The position numbers and the translations under genes were made by a program. Below are positions 7,032 through 9,532 of a DNA stretch of 9,532 nt, piece after piece. The notes under the pieces were generated by a model, which did not search any database, was not told where the DNA came from, and worked only from the letters and a program-made list of their open reading frames with translations. The DNA is from a bacterium (GTDB taxonomy: Bacteria; Blakebacterota; Blakebacteria; Blakebacterales; Blakebacteraceae), in NCBI GenBank assembly GCA_025774205.1, contig JALGWK010000083.1, forward strand, positions 1 to 9,532, given 5' to 3'. The stretch's first letter is position 1. The number at the start of each line of letters is the position of its first letter.

Positions 7032-9532
7032 TCGCGCGGGCTGCCGCCCTGCCAGCGGTCGGTGAGGAGGAGGTACTCCTCAGTTACCTCCCCCTCTTCC
7101 ACACCTTCGGCCGGTTCCTGGAACTGCAGGGCATGATCTTCTGGGGCGGCACCTATGTCTTCGCCGGCAGCGGAGCCGCCGACCGGCTGCTCACGCTTCT
7201 GCCGGAGGTGCAGCCTACCGGACTCATCAGCATCCCGGCGCGCTGGGAGCAGATCTACGAACGCTGCCTCGATCGGATGAAAGAGGCCTCCGGCAGGGGG
7301 AGTGAGAGCGAGGAGTTCCGCAGGGTCGTCGGGAACCGGCTCCGCTGGGGCCTGTCGGCGGCGGGGTACCAGGAACCGCGCGTCTTCCGGTTCTTCCAGG
7401 AGCAGGGGATCGATCTCTGCAGCGGTTTCGGCATGACCGAAGCGACCGGGGGGATCACCATGACGCCTCCGGGCGAGTACGAGGACAACACGGTCGGCAT
7501 CCCCCTGCCCGGCGTGATCACCCGGTACAGCGATCTGGGGGAGCTCCAGGTGGCCGGTCCCTATATCGCCCGCTATCTCGAGCCCGATGAAGGCGAAGGT
7601 GGGGAAGCTGATCCCGATGAGACGGCCGGGGACCCGGGTGGAGGGGCGGTGGCAGGGGAGGACTGGCTCAGGACGGGCGACCTGTTCGCGCGGACCTCGA
7701 GCGGGTATCTGCGGATCATCGACCGGATCAAGGACATCTATAAAAGCAGCCACGGGCAGACGATCGCCCCTCTCCGGGTGGAACGTAAATTCATCGGGGT
7801 ACCCGGCATCAGACGTACCTTTCTGGTCGGGGACGGACGGTATTACAACGTCCTGCTGATCGTACCCGATCCCGATGATCCCGTGGTCACGGCGGCGGGC
7901 TCCCCCGAAGAGCTCGAAGACTACTACCACCAGATCATCGCCGAGGCGAACCGTGATCTCGCTCCCTACGAACGGGTTGTCAACTTCGACCTGCTCGAGC
8001 GTGACTTCGACGCCGACCGGGACGAACTCACGCCGAAGGGATCGTATAAACGGAAGAATATCGAGGAGAACTTCCGTGACCGGATCGAGCGTCTCTACGA
8101 ACGGCGTTCGATAGATCTCACCGCCGGGGATCTGACCATCCACATCCCGCACTGGTTCCTTCGTGACCTCAGTATCCTGGAGGGTGACATCGTGGTCACC
8201 GAGGAGGGGCTCTTCAACCGGCTCTCCATGCGCACTCTTCCACTTCGTCGTCTCGACGACGGCAACTCGGTGCTGATCGGCGATCTCGTCTACGCGATCG
8301 AGGGGGATCGGATCGACCTCGGCTTTCTCTCCCGGATGGCGCTGCTCTGGATGGGCAATCCCGACCTCATCCAGTTCGCTCCCTGCCGTGAGGGGTGGGA
8401 CCTGGCGACGCGTGAGATCTCCGCGCAGGTGCGGCTCCCGGTCCGCGAGGAGGAGGAGTACCGGGTGCCCGAGATGCCCGGTGCCTCGACCTTCCAGGAT
8501 TCCAGACTGGCGGTCCTGAACGAGCTCTTCGTCCAGGCCCTGTTCGGCGAGTCTGAGAAGGCGTTGCAGGCGGTCGAGGAACTCGACGGGCATCTGCGCC
8601 GCGCCACGCCCCTGGTCGCCGACCTCATCCGGCACCGGCTCGGCGCCCTCGCCTGGCATCCCGTCCTGAGGGTGCGGGCGGCCGCCTACCGGATCCTGCT
8701 CCTCGATGAACCGGTGAAGGATTATCGCCTGATCATGCCGATGTTCCTTCAGTCAGGGCTGCCCTTCCTTGACGATGAGGCGATCGGTGTGATAGCCGGT
8801 TCGAGTATTGAACGTCGGAAACTGGAGTCCCTGCGCCAGAGACTCCACTCCTATCGGGTCCAGCTCGACTGGCCGGCTGACGAGTCGACCCGGAGGATCA
8901 TGAGCGATGTCTTCCGGATGCTGGCTGATTTCGCGCGCCACCAGCCGGAATACTACGCCGCCATCAGGGCCGAACTGGTCGCCTGGTCGCTCCACGATCT
9001 CGATCCCCGACTGGCGGCGGACGCCCACGCGGAGTTCGAGCGTCTTGCGGACTGGTTCGAGACCTGGCTGCGCGGGGTCAGGGCTCCCGATCCGTCCACG
9101 GAGTGGGAGGGGAAGATCGATTTTCAGGAGGCGATCTCCGAGAGTGAGAAGGAACAGCTCCGCACGGTCCTCGTCGGCACCGATTTCCTCTCCGAGACCC
9201 TCTATCTCGCCTTCGAAGCCGAGACCTTCTCGATCAGGGACGTTCCTCCGCGCGGGATATGGGTGTCCCGGGTCCTCTCCCTGAGTGAACACCGTCTCTA
9301 CCGGGTCAGCATCAACACCACCGAAGGGCAGCACTTCGATGTCCTCATCGTGGTCGGCCGTGATCCCGACGAGGCTTCGATCCTCGAGACCAACTACTGG
9401 CTCATTGCCCTTCGGGGGTATCCCTACGGTCCGCCGGTCGTACCCGCCTTCGGATGTTCGAGAGCGGAACTGGGTGCCTGGTCGCTGGAATACACCGGGG
9501 AACTCACCGTGTGGGACCGCATCCGGGAGTAT
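7032..9532 (+). pseudogene. AMP-forming acyl-CoA synthetase-like enzyme, C-terminal part with a large extra region (runs off the window)
   Basis: This frame is open from 6953 to the last base and continues the upstream ligase once one AAGCGGT copy is dropped. Numbered on the restored protein, it holds SYLPLFHTFGRF, the core motif GFGMTE (FGMTE at 420-424), WLRTGDL (TGD 502-504), the hinge DRIKDIYK (Arg519, Asp522) and LTPKGSYKRKN with the probable catalytic Lys627. The ligase ends near residue 650, but at least 470 more residues follow: a mixed alpha/beta stretch, a long helical segment (about 780-980), then a strand-rich part near the edge. I do not recognise these domains. No normal start exists in this frame before ATG 7133, which has a weak site and would remove part of the core. 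The gene is either a recent pseudogene, a phase-variable gene, or intact with a sequencing or assembly error. Confidence 0.85.

Noticed and set aside
7018-7033. Programmed +1 frameshift at CGG-TAA
   Set aside because: A +1 slip would join the frames, but there is no upstream Shine-Dalgarno-like stimulator and no known slippery codon as in prfB. The exact seven-base duplication explains the shift more simply.
7004-8659. 551-codon open frame on the minus strand
   Set aside because: It lies opposite the ligase gene, which shows clear ordered family motifs on the plus strand. Long antisense open frames are expected in GC-rich coding DNA, and the translation resembles no family I recognise.

Overview
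The window looks like a piece of a GC-rich bacterial chromosome, probably from an anaerobe with a Gram-negative-type envelope. The evidence is high GC throughout, a lipobox lipoprotein, tight gene packing with stop/start overlaps, C5-pathway haem genes, and a corrinoid protein plus ferredoxin pair known only from anaerobic lineages. The phylum cannot be read from the sequence.

Two gene blocks diverge from an intergenic region of about 200 bp (4055-4255). On the minus strand, reading leftward, is a tetrapyrrole operon: a fused hemC-hemD gene, then hemB, then hemL, each overlapping the next by 1 to 8 bases. Another gene appears to start at the left edge through an ATGA overlap with the hemL stop. 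These enzymes make porphobilinogen and uroporphyrinogen III, the shared precursors of haem, sirohaem and cobalamin. hemA, which often heads such clusters, is not next to hemCD; the divergent operon takes its place.

On the plus strand is a DUF3332-type lipoprotein gene whose stop overlaps the GTG start of hgcA (TAGTG). hgcB follows 11 bp later. HgcA and HgcB are the corrinoid methyl carrier and the dicluster ferredoxin required for microbial mercury methylation. The call rests on the NVWCAAGKGTF cap-helix motif (Cys100) followed by a five-helix membrane domain in HgcA, and on two CxxCxxCxxxCP motifs (the second CMECGAC), Cys73 and a Cys-rich tail in HgcB. This is the main finding of the window. 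The hem operon beside it could help supply corrinoid precursors, which is an inference.

From 6163 to the right edge is a very long gene for an adenylate-forming (acyl-CoA synthetase-like) enzyme with a large extra C-terminal region. As written it is broken: an exact 7-bp tandem duplication (AAGCGGT twice, 7018-7031) puts a stop just after the TSGSTG nucleotide-binding motif. Removing one copy restores a single frame of at least 1121 codons that runs off the window. No RNA genes, CRISPR arrays, insertion sequences or convincing terminators were seen.
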